A stretch of DNA of 64,000 nt from Lineus longissimus. Its lineage: Eukaryota > Nemertea > Pilidiophora > Heteronemertea > Lineidae. Location: positions 2,668,001 to 2,732,000 of the forward strand of contig NC_088319.1 of NCBI RefSeq assembly GCF_910592395.1. Direction: 5' to 3'. A program made the position numbers and the translations under genes. The stretch's first letter is position 1. Each line of letters begins with the position of its first letter. Positions 20,830 to 33,371 of this stretch are shown here, in pieces. The notes beneath the pieces are model-generated. The model was not told the DNA's origin, did not search any database, and saw only the letters and a list, made by a program, of their open reading frames with translations.

Positions 20830-22506
20830 GAGACTGATATTTCTGCTCCAAAGGCTGAATTTCAAATTGTAATTGTTTAATAAATGCCAAAACGCTCTAA
20901 ATTCTTTTTACGTCTAATCATAATTATCATGTCAGTGAACAACTTGATTATAGGTATCTCATAAAACATAACCCATACTAGTCCAGCAAGTCAGGAATGC
21001 AAACAGGATGATAAAAGTAGGAAACAGGTTAAGAAGTTTCTATGCTATACTCGATTAAACAACTGATAAGATGATAGAGATAATATACTAGTATTGTACC
21101 GTCCTTTATTACGAGCTAGACTGTACATTCGTAAGAGGATTCTTGCCAGATTCCTAATATAGTTAAGATCTAAACTAAGATATCTTGCAACGAAATGTAC
21201 ATGCACTCGTTCACAAAACTGAATAATATCTTTAAAATCTTATACAAATCTTAATTCTGGATTTTGGCCGGGGAGATCAGAGCCGCGATAATCGATTCCT
21301 GTCCCCCATGCAAGGACCTACGATGACCACCGTAAACATGGTAAACGAGCAATTTTTGTTGCATACAATCATGATCACAGGTCGTAGTGACAAAAAGCAT
21401 AAGTCTACTTTAGGTTCAAGGATCAGAATCAAAAATAGCTACGTAACAACATTTTTCATATGTGAACATGCGTATGGGGTCGGATTCTATTCCACGATAT
21501 CCATTTTCAAAGCAATCGATGTCAAAATAGGTTTATGCACTGTTTTCTTTCAATCAATTTTCACTAATACAGTTATTGACGCTGGTTGTGGTTTTATTGA
21601 TTAAACGTTGTCTTGTTAAAGCCACAGTTATCTTGCTAATATCAGGCTCTATTGCATCGGTTGTGTCTGTCGCAGCAGAACTAGGGACACAAGATCAGAG
21701 AGGTGACTAAACATGCTATTTTCGAAATTCACCATTTCCTGATCAGCGCCTCTTGTAGCGGAGCTCAGAGACGTAGGCGCTGACGTCCTCACTTACGTCC
21801 TCACTTACTTAAGAGATTTACTTTTGGCGAACTATTGACCAAACGAAGCTTGATATGCCTAATTATTATTTCCGCATGGTAAATGTGTGATTTTACCTTT
21901 GATATATGGTGTTGTGAATTACGTGAACGCTCTATTAAACGTCCTTGGTTTCAGTTGATGTGTCTGGCATTTGACCGACGAATGTTTGGGGTCAGCACTG
22001 ACTGCAGTCTTTATAAAGAATGTTATTTGTACACAAATGCATTTGAGATATACACGTACGCTCGTGCCTTGCAAAATTCTGCATTTTAACATAACCCAGG
22101 AGGCTCCTGGTTGAGTTTCCAAAAACTCTCAGTTCCGCAAACAGAAAGAGGCTAACTATGATTTGTGATAGCAATGTATTTCAGAATGTCCCTTCGACAA
22201 TCAAATCGTCATTGATCTATTGCCGAAATATGCTTGTCTTAACAGAAAATTTCGCGTTTAGGAGGTTTTCACAAATTTCGCGAGTAGGTCATGATCGCGA
22301 AAGCATTCTGCCGCGAAAATCCTTTCCTTTTCGGCAAGAATTCCATGTCATTGTTGGCATTGCATCCAGCTACAGGTCCTATTATGATCGAGGTGTTTAA
22401 AGAGACTGCGTATACAGTGTACCCTTTGCAATTAGCACGTATCGTAATGACTCCTAAAAACCACAAATTCCACATGTCTTGAATAGTGCCCAACAATCGT
22501 TGGTCC

Positions 22507-23380
22507 TGGGTGCACCTTAAGTGCACCCAGGACCAATCTTGGTGTACCTTAACTTCACATAAAGATCCTTATGTGCACCCAGTGTGAAATTCGCGCCGAT
22601 TAAAAACCTGCGTCCAAGGTTGAAAATGGTATGTCTGTCTTGTAGCAAATCACAAAATCTCGTGTCGAACATTTGCTCTATTTTTCGCTTAAAAAGTGTA
22701 TAAATATACATTTATGACAGATGGTGGTAAGAAATAAAGAAAAAGTATTTTTAAGAACATAATACTATTTACTATGTCATTAAGTGTGCTGTATGAAATG
22801 ATTCCCCCATTCATACATACATCCGTTCATAGCACACGTGTGCGCAATGACCCCTAGATCCTGCCACTGATGTCGAACTGAGAATGACATTTTGACGCCT
22901 CGTTTACAGTTCGTGTTCAGCAAAATTGCGGATGTAGAGCAAAAGCACGCGTTTGTCATGCTGATGCAAATATTTACTCCTAAACAGGAAAAGATATCAT
23001 TCTAGGCCCTCTTACTACAATCAATCCCCATGGCAAATATATATGAACAACAGAAAGTCCCCATGCAGTGAACCTGGCCATGCTGCCTATGTTTACCTAA
23101 TTTGCATAATGTAGGCCAACACTATGGGAGCCCCCTATTATCAGTTAATCGTATTACTCATTTCAATGGAAGCCTTAACAGGTGTGAGTTAGTGTTCAGC
23201 AAAATTACGGATGTAGAGCAAAAGCACGCGTACCCCACATCGGACACAGGTTTTTTAATCGGCGCGTATTTCAATCTGTTTGCACATAATGATCCTTTTA
23301 AAGCAGCACCCAGGAGCATCCTGGGTGCGGTGCTGTTAAGGTACACCCAGCTTGGTCCTTGGTACACCTAAGGTGCACCC
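22507..23380. mobile_element. Foldback-type element with extra insert, U3
   Basis: Same inverted-arm element as in U1, enlarged to about 870 bp. A 43 bp segment (22909-22951) is repeated at 23188-23230 with 235 bp of unrelated sequence between. Only this copy keeps a nearly perfect 37 bp palindrome at its left end, around 22500-22536. Confidence 0.6.
22953..23187. repeat. 235 bp insert with 43 bp flanking direct repeat, U3
   Basis: Sequence unrelated to other units lies between two copies of a 43 bp segment (GTGTTCAGCAAAATTNCGGA core). It contains ATTTGCAT and no frame of note. Looks like a template-switch or partial duplication with filler rather than a typical transposon. Confidence 0.55.
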
Positions 23381-23789
23381 ATGACGACATTTGCCCTTTC
23401 GACGACACTGACTGTATTGCATGAGTTAGGTCGACTGGAATATTGTGAAGGATAGACAACTTCATGTAGATGTAGGTGACACTAGTTAATTTGTTTTAGC
23501 TATATCGTGTATTCAAAATGCTAAGAAACAATCACATGCAAATATTTTTCTGAAGAAATTTTTTTGAGAAACCCTTTAACTTTACAGTATTCTAAACGGA
23601 TTTTAATAGGTGCTATATAGGTTTTTCATGTATGATTCAAAAAGTTATTTTAGTTACATAGAGTTTCTATGTTTATAAGATACAAAGACTATATACTTTA
23701 TACTATATAAAATTGTTTTCACATGGGATCTTATAGTTTATAGGTTGTCCTTTACAAACCCTATACAGGTGCTATACCGGTATAGATTT

Positions 23790-23796
23790 TATATAG
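23790..23796 (+). promoter_or_regulatory. TATATAG box upstream of PAN frame, U3
   Basis: 131 bp before the ATG at 23921. The repeated TTTGGCCA downstream of the box is reduced to one copy here. Confidence 0.3.
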
Positions 23797-23920
23797 CCTT
23801 TCTTTGCCATTTTCTTTAAAGATTTGCTCCGGAGGATTTTGTCTGTGGTATAAGTTTGCAATGACACCATCAATATCTCGAGAAAGCAGGTAATCCAATC
23901 AAGAATTATATTGCGTGTAA

Positions 23921-24307
23921 ATGCAATTCATGACTATATGGGAGTTATTGCTGGTCCTGACCAACATGGACAGAGCTCTAGCAAGTTTAGTGTTTTCCTC
24001 ATTTCAATTCATGGCAATGGACATTAACGGAACTGATAGCAATTTAACTTTCGCAATCTTACGAGTTCAGTCAATTCTTCGATGTAGTATGGCATGCTCG
24101 AATATTCAGATGTGCGTTGCCTTTTTCACCACCCCCAAGAACGGCCATGACGGCCATGATCAAACGGAAACCTGCCATCTTCACAAGGATGCTGCTACCA
24201 AGGACTGGACTTGCAGAGGCGGGAAAACAGGGCATCAGATTTGGAAAAAGCAGGTAGCCGATATTTCGGTTTTTATATTCGCAACCTATTTTGCAATAAA
24301 GACATAA
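23921..24307 (+). CDS. Secreted PAN/apple-like protein or first exon, copy 3
   Basis: Intact 128-codon frame with signal peptide, five Cys and both sequons. Copy-specific residues are S56 next to the first Cys, Q106 and I107 before the candidate donor, and D114 after it. Candidate exon end at 24253. Compared with copy 1, about ten codons change the amino acid and I found no silent change. Confidence 0.6.
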   Translation: MQFMTIWELLLVLTNMDRALASLVFSSFQFMAMDINGTDSNLTFAILRVQSILRCSMACSNIQMCVAFFTTPKNGHDGHDQTETCHLHKDAATKDWTCRGGKTGHQIWKKQVADISVFIFATYFAIKT

Positions 24308-24669
24308 TTTGCTGTTGTTGCGTGCGCAACCGGTCAGACACTAGGACGGCGTTGCTTGCCCTACTGACAAGCTCGCATTGGATTGTTTGATATCGGAATT
24401 TCGTTAGTCCTAGACTGGTTGCCTACCAGGGCTAAAGAAGCCATATTTAGTATATTTAGTGTGTTGGGTTTATTTACAGCTAGTATGAATTATCGTTCTA
24501 TGGAACGATCTCCATCATCCGCGCATTGCACCCATAATTGTTAAAACTCAAATTTTCTTCAACGACGTTAACTGGTCGCCCGAGACTGGAATATGCAACT
24601 TTATGCAGCTGTTGAAACAAAAACCTAATTCTCGTGCGAATGCATGGCGTTTAGTCAACTGAGGAATAA

Positions 24670-24918
24670 GGTGTACACCTACACTTCAACTTTGAGGGTA
24701 AATTATGGTCGTCTGATGATTACTTCGATTCAACTGAACTGGTAAACATTTTTCACAAATATATGATAAATTACGTGAAACTGCACAATACAACTTTCAA
24801 ATTCAGACCGACCTCTGCTTTAGGCGTACCTGTCTATAATGACGTCGTATTTCAAGTCGTGCACTGCAATTTGGATAACCACTTCATTGTAGCCATCTTA
24901 TACACTGATCCAATTTGA
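24670..24918 (+). CDS. Possible hidden exon, 82 codons open, U3
   Basis: Open from GGT at 24670 to TGA at 24916, with no ATG at its beginning. It contains GKLWSSDDYFDSTELVNIF and ends VVHCNLDNHFIVAILYTDPI. CAA at 24853 keeps it open, whereas U2, U5, U6 and U7 have TAA there and U1 has a one-base loss. No convincing splice site in the right phase was found on either side. Weak call, recorded because the stop pattern is copy-specific. Confidence 0.2.
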   Translation, partial: GVHLHFNFEGKLWSSDDYFDSTELVNIFHKYMINYVKLHNTTFKFRPTSALGVPVYNDVVFQVVHCNLDNHFIVAILYTDPI

Positions 24919-25652
24919 TATTATAAACATTACTGTAAAAATCCAGATGGAATGGCATAATGAAAACGTTCGTCGATTAACTAAATATTAGATAACCGTA
25001 CGTAATTCAATATCGGAGATGAGGTCGGAGTGGGACTCGGAGTGGGACTCGGAACGGGCCAAGGCTCAGATTTAGCGGAATCTGCAATAAACATTTAAAT
25101 AGTTCTATTAGTATCGATTTGCTGAAACCCATATATTTATCGACTTCGGAAAAAAACAACCAACATGCATGACAAAATGATCTGCATTATTCTTCTCGGA
25201 CCATTTCCACATCGGCTGTGGTGGGGAGAAGGCCAAACGTAGCAATTTTTACAAATAATTATCATATACATATTCTATAGCGATCTTTTCATGTGCATTG
25301 TTTTTGGGTGTTTCCGCTCAATTTTACCATATTTCCCAGTTTTCCGCAGTTTTCGTAGATTCCGCTTAATTGCCCTGGCCGTCAGGATGATTTTCAGAGT
25401 GACGCTCATTGTTGCCAACCTGTCTATAATATATACAGGGTATACCAAAAAGGCTGTATCCACCTATACGTTAATAATGGGTTTTTATAAACAGGATGAG
25501 CGCATTACTTATGAAGATTGTCTAATCAACAGAGAGAGACAGCCTTCCAACTCTCCCATAATGTAATGTACTAAAACCTAATTTCAACAATTTCATCCAC
25601 TTCATTTAAAGATGTCATATCTTAACTTTTAACCGCAACGCCGAACTAGCAG

Positions 25653-26753
25653 AGGGGCACCTATCGGTCGTACCGTGATGTAAGGATCTATGGCCAGTTC
25701 CCACCGTGGGCGGCATCAGTATTTCACCACACAGGGCTAAGTGTCATAGTCACAGTGGCTCGTTTTCATTACTCCTTGAGTCCTTATCGTAACGTCTACG
25801 TCTACAGCCAAGATGATATCAGCGGAGATTTTAAACTGATGTATCATTTTCATTTTAACGAGCTCGCATTTATTGCTGGCGAATATGGCAATGATGTCAT
25901 AGGTGTTAGCACTCGTCGTGGACGGAAATCTGTCGCTGAAAAGTTGCGAGCATTTCAATTCGATTTGATTGGAAGCAATTGCCGAGAGTTGATTCTACCG
26001 TATGGTGAACTTGAGAAAAGCGTCGGTCCAAAGAATTCGAGGTTCAAATATTTCAAAATGGTTTCATGTGGTGAGAATGTTTTCTTGGAGTTGACCTTTC
26101 GATGCAAATTTCAGCAGCACAAAAACAGGGAAAAAGACCTGTTTATGTCTTGGTTAAATTGGTATAAAATAGTAAACATAGGGTTTGTTCTTAAACTTCG
26201 GTATGTTAAAAGCCTAAAAGAGATAAATTACTCTCTTGTGCCTGAAGCCGAAAGTGCTTTATTATCTGATGTGGATAGCATCATGTTAGAGGATATCCGA
26301 TGTGATTTGAATGGTTATCTCTATAAATCATCAGCTAGAACACACTCCATCACCATCTTAGAAAAACCGTACGAGTATAATAAATCCACGTCGATTATCT
26401 TACGTGATGATTTTTTCAGAAAATTGGGAGACTCCGCAATTCTGTCTTTGTTAGGATCATATAATGTCGTCGTTGAGGTTCATCGGGCGAAGTTCGTTAC
26501 CATATTTTTAAGTAAGCGTCCTAAGGAGAGCTTTAGGCTGAATCCTAAGAATCACGCTCAATTTCTGTTTAGGTTGCAATTGGGGCCATGCCTGGATGAA
26601 TCCGAGGTGGAAGCTAAGAATACGTTATTGATGACCTTACGTGACCCTTTTGTCTCCAACCATTGGTTAATAGTCGGTGCGAATGAAAGATTATTTGCCT
26701 GGCCCAAATTCGCTACTGGTAAGCAAATGACCGCAAAGGTATTTACTCTGTAA
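25653..26753 (+). CDS. Long open frame of unknown family, copy 3 (GTG at the usual Met)
   Basis: 366 codons: one codon (Ser75) is deleted in frame, the only length change in this frame across the array. GTG replaces ATG at 25755, leaving no Met before residue 29 (M29), so a start near the N-terminus must lie in another exon or the copy is truncated. Other specific residues are A38, F39, E127 and S176, plus a Tyr to His change in the extension. Confidence 0.6.
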   Translation, partial: RGTYRSYRDVRIYGQFPPWAASVFHHTGLSVIVTVARFHYSLSPYRNVYVYSQDDISGDFKLMYHFHFNELAFIAGEYGNDVIGVSTRRGRKSVAEKLRAFQFDLIGSNCRELILPYGELEKSVGPKNSRFKYFKMVSCGENVFLELTFRCKFQQHKNREKDLFMSWLNWYKIVNIGFVLKLRYVKSLKEINYSLVPEAESALLSDVDSIMLEDIRCDLNGYLYKSSARTHSITILEKPYEYNKSTSIILRDDFFRKLGDSAILSLLGSYNVVVEVHRAKFVTIFLSKRPKESFRLNPKNHAQFLFRLQLGPCLDESEVEAKNTLLMTLRDPFVSNHWLIVGANERLFAWPKFATGKQMTAKVFTL

Positions 26754-27048
26754 CAAAGTACTCGGGTGGACTTATATTGTTTATAAAGCTGAGCTGCACG
26801 AACAAATCTCACAGTAGCTGATTAAGAAACTAAGATGAGACGGATACGGCACAGCTATGGATGCAATATTTCTGACTGCTACTATGTCTAATAATTCACT
26901 ACGTTATCTTTTCGGAATTTGCACACTAGAATCTTTGTCTAAATTCTTATATCTACTATATATTATAGTAATGAAACACAGCCTTGGGCAGCCGGTGTCA
27001 TATTATAGTTGACCAGGTTTAGGAGCATTGGTTAGGCAAGAGTCTTTA

Positions 27049-27289
27049 AATAAAAAAATTGAAAGACTCTCAGACTGGTTGAAAGACTCTGGTCAGGCAA
27101 ATCCCAAGGATACTAAGTAATCTTGTTCTGAGCAACACCACTATCTTTTAATAAATGTGATGTGGTCACATTCCGGAGTTCAACTAAGTGCCCTTGGTCA
27201 GAACGATATGAAAACACTATGAGCAAGTCGATGACTCTCATTTGAATGACGGTCGCCGTATTTGAAAGATCATCTTTCAAATGAGAGTA
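27049..27289 (+). terminator. PolyA signals and GACTC stem-loops, U3
   Basis: AATAAA at 27049 and 27150. The right arm ends GAGAGTA instead of GAGAGTC, weakening the outermost base pair of the long stem at 27233-27289; the inner hairpin is intact. Confidence 0.35.
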
Positions 27290-27553
27290 TGGAAAGAGTC
27301 AGTTCGACCACTAAACTGTTATTGCAATACAATGCAATAGTTGTAAATTGAAAGTGAAAGAAAGCGATATTCGGAGGTTTCAGCTTGCATCTTCTTTTAT
27401 TGACGGTCATGGCCTCTATGGACCATATAATACAATCCATCAGAATACAATACGGCCGGAGACCTTTTCCAGGGGGACATTTTCCACTTCTACACTGGAT
27501 TGTGTGACCCAGTTCAATTTTGTCATCGATCAATTTAGTTCACCATCGCGTTG

Positions 27554-27769
27554 CAAAGATATCTGGTCGATCATCTTCATCGAATCGGAGTTTACGTCCT
27601 CATTTCAAAGATGTCTGGTCGCCGTCGTCACCGAGTTGGAGTTCATGCTCACGTTCGTGTTTCAACGATCGCTGGTCGAGTGCAGTCACCGAGTCGGAGC
27701 TTCTGACCACGTTTCAACGATCTCAGGTTGATTATCGTCACCGAGTCGGAGTTCATGCAAATCTTTTGA
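27554..27769. repeat. ~52 bp minisatellite, U3
   Basis: Four units, near-identical to U2. Confidence 0.65.
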
Positions 27770-28555
27770 TCGTTGTGTTTGTATTTTTTATGTCTATTTT
27801 AGACTACTTCTCAATGTTGGCTAGATGCATGATTTGCTGTAATGTTATCATTAATCCTGTGGTTCTGGTCATCATTTAATCGCGAGGCTTTCAAGCGTCC
27901 TGGGATCACTTGATGAGCATGAATAATTGGTGAGATAGAAGACATTTGCCAGTAAGTTGAAGTGTGATTTAGATTCGATCGAAGCCTTTCGACGTCCGCG
28001 TTCATTCATGTATATATGGTCAGGTCAGCTAGCGTCTGTTATCTCATGCAATTACTCCATTCCCGATTAAGGGTCCCATGGAATCGCAACGTTTAGCTCC
28101 ACTCTGCTCATTGTATTTTTTAAAATTGTATGGCTTGCGATTCTGTCAGGTCCGGCCAATGGAGACCAGTTTGCCACTGGCAAACTTGTAGACCAGTGCA
28201 ACCTGCTCGGGGTCGGACAATCGGCGACTAAACCGGTATCCCAACCAGAGTCTTTGACTTTGGTGGTGAGGGTGGCCAGACACCCAGATGGAACTAAAAC
28301 CAATATTCATCTTAAGAGCTGATGAGCTCATCGTCGAAACCTTGGCCATCTATCGACTCCTTGAGAGGAGATGGGCTCTGCAAGGAGTTACCCAGCCCGT
28401 GAATCAACATAGCAAGGAAAACAACGAAATCCATACCGGATCGGATGCGTCCCGGGTTATGAACGTTCGCGCCTACCACAAGCCAGGGTGGAGTTGATAA
28501 ATGTGCAACTAGCATCCAGACACCCATAATCTGCCTTCGGCGACAGAACATCGTT

Positions 28556-29586
28556 ATCGGAAAATGTCATGTGCGGACCCTGAATGCCAGCTGCGGACAA
28601 GGTCGTACAGCTCGAGTATGAACTCCAGCGGCACAGGTGAAATACTGTTTGTCTGGCTGTGGCCAGGCTCACTGGTACAGGTGAGATGACAAAAGCTGAT
28701 GGACACAGACTCTTCTTGAGTGGTCAACATTCCTAGTGTGCGGGTATGGAACGGCAGGCTTGGTTCATAAGGACACGGCTCCAGCAGTTCTAAAATCAAC
28801 TAATTGGTAGCTCCTATTGCACCAACTGTGAAATTACTAAAAACTAACCAATTATTATTAGTTGTTCCAACTAAAAAGGATAGTAAAACTACCATTAAAA
28901 TAGTTAAGAATTACCATAGTTAAAACAACTAATTTCGCAGTCAGTATAAAAGCAACTACATGTACCAGAGTAGTAAAACATAACTACAATTAGTTACTTT
29001 TACTACGTGTATTTAATTTTAAATGGAGTACTGACCAGTCTCCAACCGTATGATGACTGTGAGGATCAGCGCAAAACCATTCAACCTGTCAGTTGTCCAG
29101 ATCTACGCTCCAACAAGCTATGGATCCGAGGACAGGATTAATGGCTTTTACGACGATTTCATGGCTACTATGCAGTCTCTCTCAAAGCAGGACATTATTC
29201 TGGTAGTAGGGGGCTGTAACGCAAAAATCGGCACCGACGCCTAGGACCAATTGAAAGGCAACGTCGGGAGATTGTGCTCAGGATAACGAACAAGAGGGCC
29301 CTCCGAATAATTGAATTTGCTAGATTCCACGAACTCGCCATAGCCAACACCTTCCAGCCTCAAAAACTCAGTCGAAAGACAACCTCTGGCATTCTCCTAG
29401 TGGTAGGTAACACACACGACAAGATAGGCTACATTATGGTTACGAAAAGGTTCATGAGCAGCATCAACATGGCTAAGACCATGATCTATCCAGGAGCAGA
29501 TGTTGGATTTGACCATGAGCCTGTCCTTTAAAATGGCGCTTTTACTAACCTCATGACAAGCTACAATCCACGCCCAAGTTGTCCCT
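28556..29586 (+). pseudogene. RTE-type endonuclease fossil, U3
   Basis: Same fragment order as in U2 without the 35 bp deletion, so RISAKPFNLS follows the MITE directly (from about 29064). TAG after IGTDA at 29242-29244 and frame changes show it is inactive. Confidence 0.7.
28798..29031. mobile_element. MITE-like insertion inside endonuclease fossil, U3
   Basis: Same insertion point; inverted ends recognisable. Confidence 0.6.
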
Positions 29587-31244
29587 TGAGACTGATATTT
29601 CTGCTCCAAAGGCTGAATTTCAAATTGTAATTGCTTGATAAATGCCAACCCGCTCTAAATTCTTTTTACGTTTAATCATAATTATCATGCCAGTGAACAA
29701 CTTGATTATAGGTATCTCATAAAATATAACCCATACTAGTCCGGCAAGTCAGGAATGCAAACAGGATGATAAAAGTAGGAAACAGGTTAAGAAGTTTCTA
29801 TGCTATTCCCGATTAAACAACTGATAAAATGATAGAGATAATATACTAGTATTGTACCGTCCTTTATTACGAGCTACACTGTACATTCGTAAGAGGATTC
29901 TTGCCAGATTCCTAATATAGTTAAGATCTTAACTAAGAAATCTTGCAACGAAATGTACATGCACTCGTTCACAAAACTGAATAATATCTTTAAAATCTTA
30001 TACAAATCTTAATTCTTGATTTTGGCCGGGGAGATCAGAGCCGCGATAATCGATTCCTGTCCCATGCAAGGACCTACGATGACCACCGTAAACATGGTAA
30101 ACGAGCAATTTTTGTAGCATGCAATCATGATCACAGGTCGTAGTGACAAAAAGCATCAGTCTACTTTAGGTTCAAGGATCAGGATCAGAAATAGCTACGT
30201 AACTACATTTTTTATATGTGAACATGCGTATGGGGTCGGATTCTATTCCACAATATCCATTTTCAAAGCAATCGATGTCAAAATAAGTTTATGCACTGTT
30301 TTCTTTCAATCAATTTTCACAAATACAGTTATTGACGCTGGTTGTGTTGTTATTGATTAAACGTTGTCTTGTTAAAGCCACAGTTATCTTGCTAATATCA
30401 GGCTCTATTGCATCGGTTGTGTCTGTCGCAGCAGAACTAGGGACACAAGATCAGAGAGGTGACTAAACATGCTATTTTCGAAATTCACCATTTCCTGATC
30501 AGCGCCTCTTGTAGCGGAGCTCAGAGACGTAGGCGCTGACGTCCTCACTTACGTCCTCACTTACTTAAGAGATTTACTTTTGGCGAACTATTGACCAAAC
30601 GAAGCTTGATATGCCTAATTATTATTTCAGCATGGTATTAAATGTGTGCTTTTACCTTTGATGTGTTGTTGTGAATTACGTGAACGCTCTATTAAACGTC
30701 CTTGGTTTCAGTTGATGTGTCTGGCATTTGACCGACGAATGTTTGGGGTCAGCGCTGACACCAGTGTTAAAGTATGTTATTTGTACACAAATGCATTTGA
30801 GATATACATGTACGCTCGTGCCATGCAAAATTCTGCATTTTAACATATCCCAGGAGGCTGTTGGTTGAGTTTCCAAAAACTCTCAGTTCCGCAAACAGAA
30901 AGAGGCTAACTATGATTTGTGATAGCAATGTATTTCAGAATGTCCCTTCGATAATCAAATCGTCATTGATCCATTGTCGAAATATGCTTGTTTTAACAGA
31001 AAATTTCGCGTTTAGGAGGTTTTCACAAATTTGGCGAGTAGGTCATGATCGCGAAAGCATTCTGCCGCGAAAACCCTTTCCTTTCTGGCAAGAATTCCAT
31101 GTCATTGTTGGCATTGCATCCAGCTACAGGCCTTATTGCGATCGAGGTGTTTAAAGAGACTGCGTTTACAGTGTGCCCTTCGAAATTAGCACGTATCGTA
31201 ATGACTCCTAAAAACCACAAATTCCACATGTCTTGAATAGTGCC

Positions 31245-31816
31245 CACCCAGGACCAATCTTGGTGTACCTTAACTTCACTTAAATATCCGTATGTGCACC
31301 CAGTGTGAAATTCGCGTCGATTAAAAACCTGTGTCCAAGGTTGAAAATGGTATGTTTGTCTTGTAGCAAATCACAAAATCTCGTGTCGAACATTTGCTCT
31401 ATTTTTCGCTTAAAAAGTGTATACATATACATGTATTACAGATGGTGGTGAGAAATAAAGAAAAAGTATTTTTAAGAACATAATACTATTTACTATGTCA
31501 TTAGGTATGCTGTATGAGATGATTCCCCCATCCATACATACATCCGTTCATAGCACACGTGTGCGCAATGACCCCTAGATCCTGCCACTGATGTCGAACT
31601 GACATTTTGACACCTCGTTTACAGTTAGTGTTCAGCAAAATTACGGATGTAGAGCAAAAGCACGCGTACCCCACATCGGACACAGGTTTTTTAATCGGCG
31701 CGTATTTCAATCTGTTTGCACATAATGATCCTTTTAAAGCAGCACCCAGGAGCATCCTGGGTGCGGTGCTGTTAAGGTACACCCAGCTTGGTCCTTGGTA
31801 CACCTAAGGTGCACCC
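31245..31816. mobile_element. Foldback-type element, U4 (left end trimmed)
   Basis: Same element as in U1, but the first ~27 bp (half of the terminal palindrome) are missing: head sequence runs directly into CACCCAGGACCAA. The same trimmed junction occurs in U5 and U7, so these three share that event. Confidence 0.55.
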
Positions 31817-32226
31817 ATGACGACATTTGCCCTTTCGACGACACTGACTGTATTGCATGTGTTAGGTCGACTGAAATATTGTGAAGGATAGACACCTACA
31901 TGTAGATGTAGGTGACACTAGTTAATTTGTTTTAGCTATATCGTGTATTCAAAAATGCTCAGAAACAATCACATGCAAAAAAATTTCTGAAGAAAATCTG
32001 TTGAGAAACCCTTTACCTTTACAGTATTCTAAACGGATTTTAATAGGTGCTATATAGGTTTTTCATGTATGATTTAAAAAGTTATTTTAGTTATATAGAA
32101 TTTCTATGTTTATAAAATACATAGACTATACTGTATATACTATATAGATTTTTTTTCACATGGGATCTTATAGTTTATAGGTTGTCCTTTACAAACCCTA
32201 TACAGGTGCTATACCGGTATAGATTT

Positions 32227-32233
32227 TATATAG
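32227..32233 (+). promoter_or_regulatory. TATATAG box upstream of PAN frame, U4
   Basis: 147 bp before the ATG at 32374; spacing is larger because of a few extra bases near 32350. Confidence 0.3.
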
Positions 32234-32373
32234 CCTTTTTTGGCCATTTTTGGCCATTTTCTTTAAAGATTTGCTCCGGAGGATTTTGTCTGTGGTATAA
32301 GTTTGCAATGACACCATCAATATCTCGAGAAAGTAGGTAATCCAATCATTGACAAGAATTATATTGCGTGTAA

Positions 32374-32760
32374 ATGCAATTCATGACTATATGGGAGTTA
32401 TTGCTGGTCCTGACCAACATTGACAGAGCTCTAGCAAGTTTAGTGTTTTCCTCATTTCAATTCATGACAATGGACATTAACGGAACTGATAGCAATTTAA
32501 CTTTCGCAATCTTACGAGTTCAGTCAATTCTTCGATGTGGTATGGCATGCTCGAATATTCAGATGTGCGTTGCCTTTTTCACCACCCCCAAGAACGGCCA
32601 TGACCGCCATGATCAAACGGAAACCTGCCATCTTCACAAGAATGCTGCTACCAAGGACTGGACTTGTAGAGACGGGAAAACAGGACATCGGCTTTGGAAA
32701 AAGCAGGTAGCCAATATTTCGGTTTTTAAATTCGCAACCTATTTTGCAATAAAGACATAA
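32374..32760 (+). CDS. Secreted PAN/apple-like protein or first exon, copy 4
   Basis: Intact frame, features as in copy 1, with T32, K73 and N90. K119 replaces Ile in the hydrophobic tail after the candidate donor (exon end 32706), weakening any reading of that tail as a membrane or GPI signal and slightly favouring its being intronic. Confidence 0.6.
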   Translation: MQFMTIWELLLVLTNIDRALASLVFSSFQFMTMDINGTDSNLTFAILRVQSILRCGMACSNIQMCVAFFTTPKNGHDRHDQTETCHLHKNAATKDWTCRDGKTGHRLWKKQVANISVFKFATYFAIKT

Positions 32761-33120
32761 TTTGCTGTTGTTGCGTGCGCAACCGGTTAGACACTAGGAC
32801 GGCGTTGCTTGCCCTACTGACAAGCTCGCATTGGATTGTTTGATATCGGAATTTCGTTAGTCCTAGACTGGTTGCCTACCAGGGCTAAAGAAGCCATATT
32901 TAGTATATTTAGTGTGTTGGGTTTAATTACAGTTAGTATGAATGACTCGTTCTATGGAACGATCTCCATCATCCGCGCATTGCGCCCATAATTGTTAGAA
33001 CTCAAATTTTCTTCAACGACGTTAACCGGAGCGCCCGAGACTGGAATATGAAACTTTATGCAGCTGTTGAAACAAAAACCTAATTCTCGTGGGAATGCAT
33101 GGCGTACAGTCAACTGAGGA

Positions 33121-33371
33121 ATAAGGTGTACACCTACACTTCAACTTTGAGGGTAAATTATGGTCGTCTGATAATTACTTCGATTCAACTGACCTGGTAA
33201 ACATTTCTCACAAATATATGATAAATTACGTGAAACTGCACAATACTACTTTTGAATTCAGACCGACCTGTGTTTTAGGCGTACCTGTCTATGATAAAGT
33301 CGTATTTCAAGTCGTGCACTGCAATTTGGATAACCACTTCGTTGTAGCCATCTTATACACTGATCCAATTT
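33121..33371 (+). CDS. Possible hidden exon, 82 codons open, U4
   Basis: Counterpart of the open stretch in U3, also reading CAA (33308-33310). It differs from U3 by about eight replacements yet stays open to the same TGA. Same reservations: no start codon, no clear splice sites. Confidence 0.2.

Larger units (their letters stand above)
8650..21190 (+). repeat. Tandem unit U2 (class B head)
   Basis: Longest unit, about 12.5 kb, because about 4.5 kb (9463 to about 13930) interrupts its head: a pogo-type transposon plus 1.3 kb of other repeats. U6, the other class B unit, lacks all of it. The class B head has no foldback element but carries an 88 bp MITE and a fragment of the PAN exon. Confidence 0.9.
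21191..29948 (+). repeat. Tandem unit U3 (class A head)
   Basis: Complete unit of about 8.76 kb. Its foldback element is enlarged by an extra 235 bp bordered by a 43 bp direct repeat. Its tail is the short class A type, missing about 570 bp that U1 and U5 retain. Confidence 0.9.
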
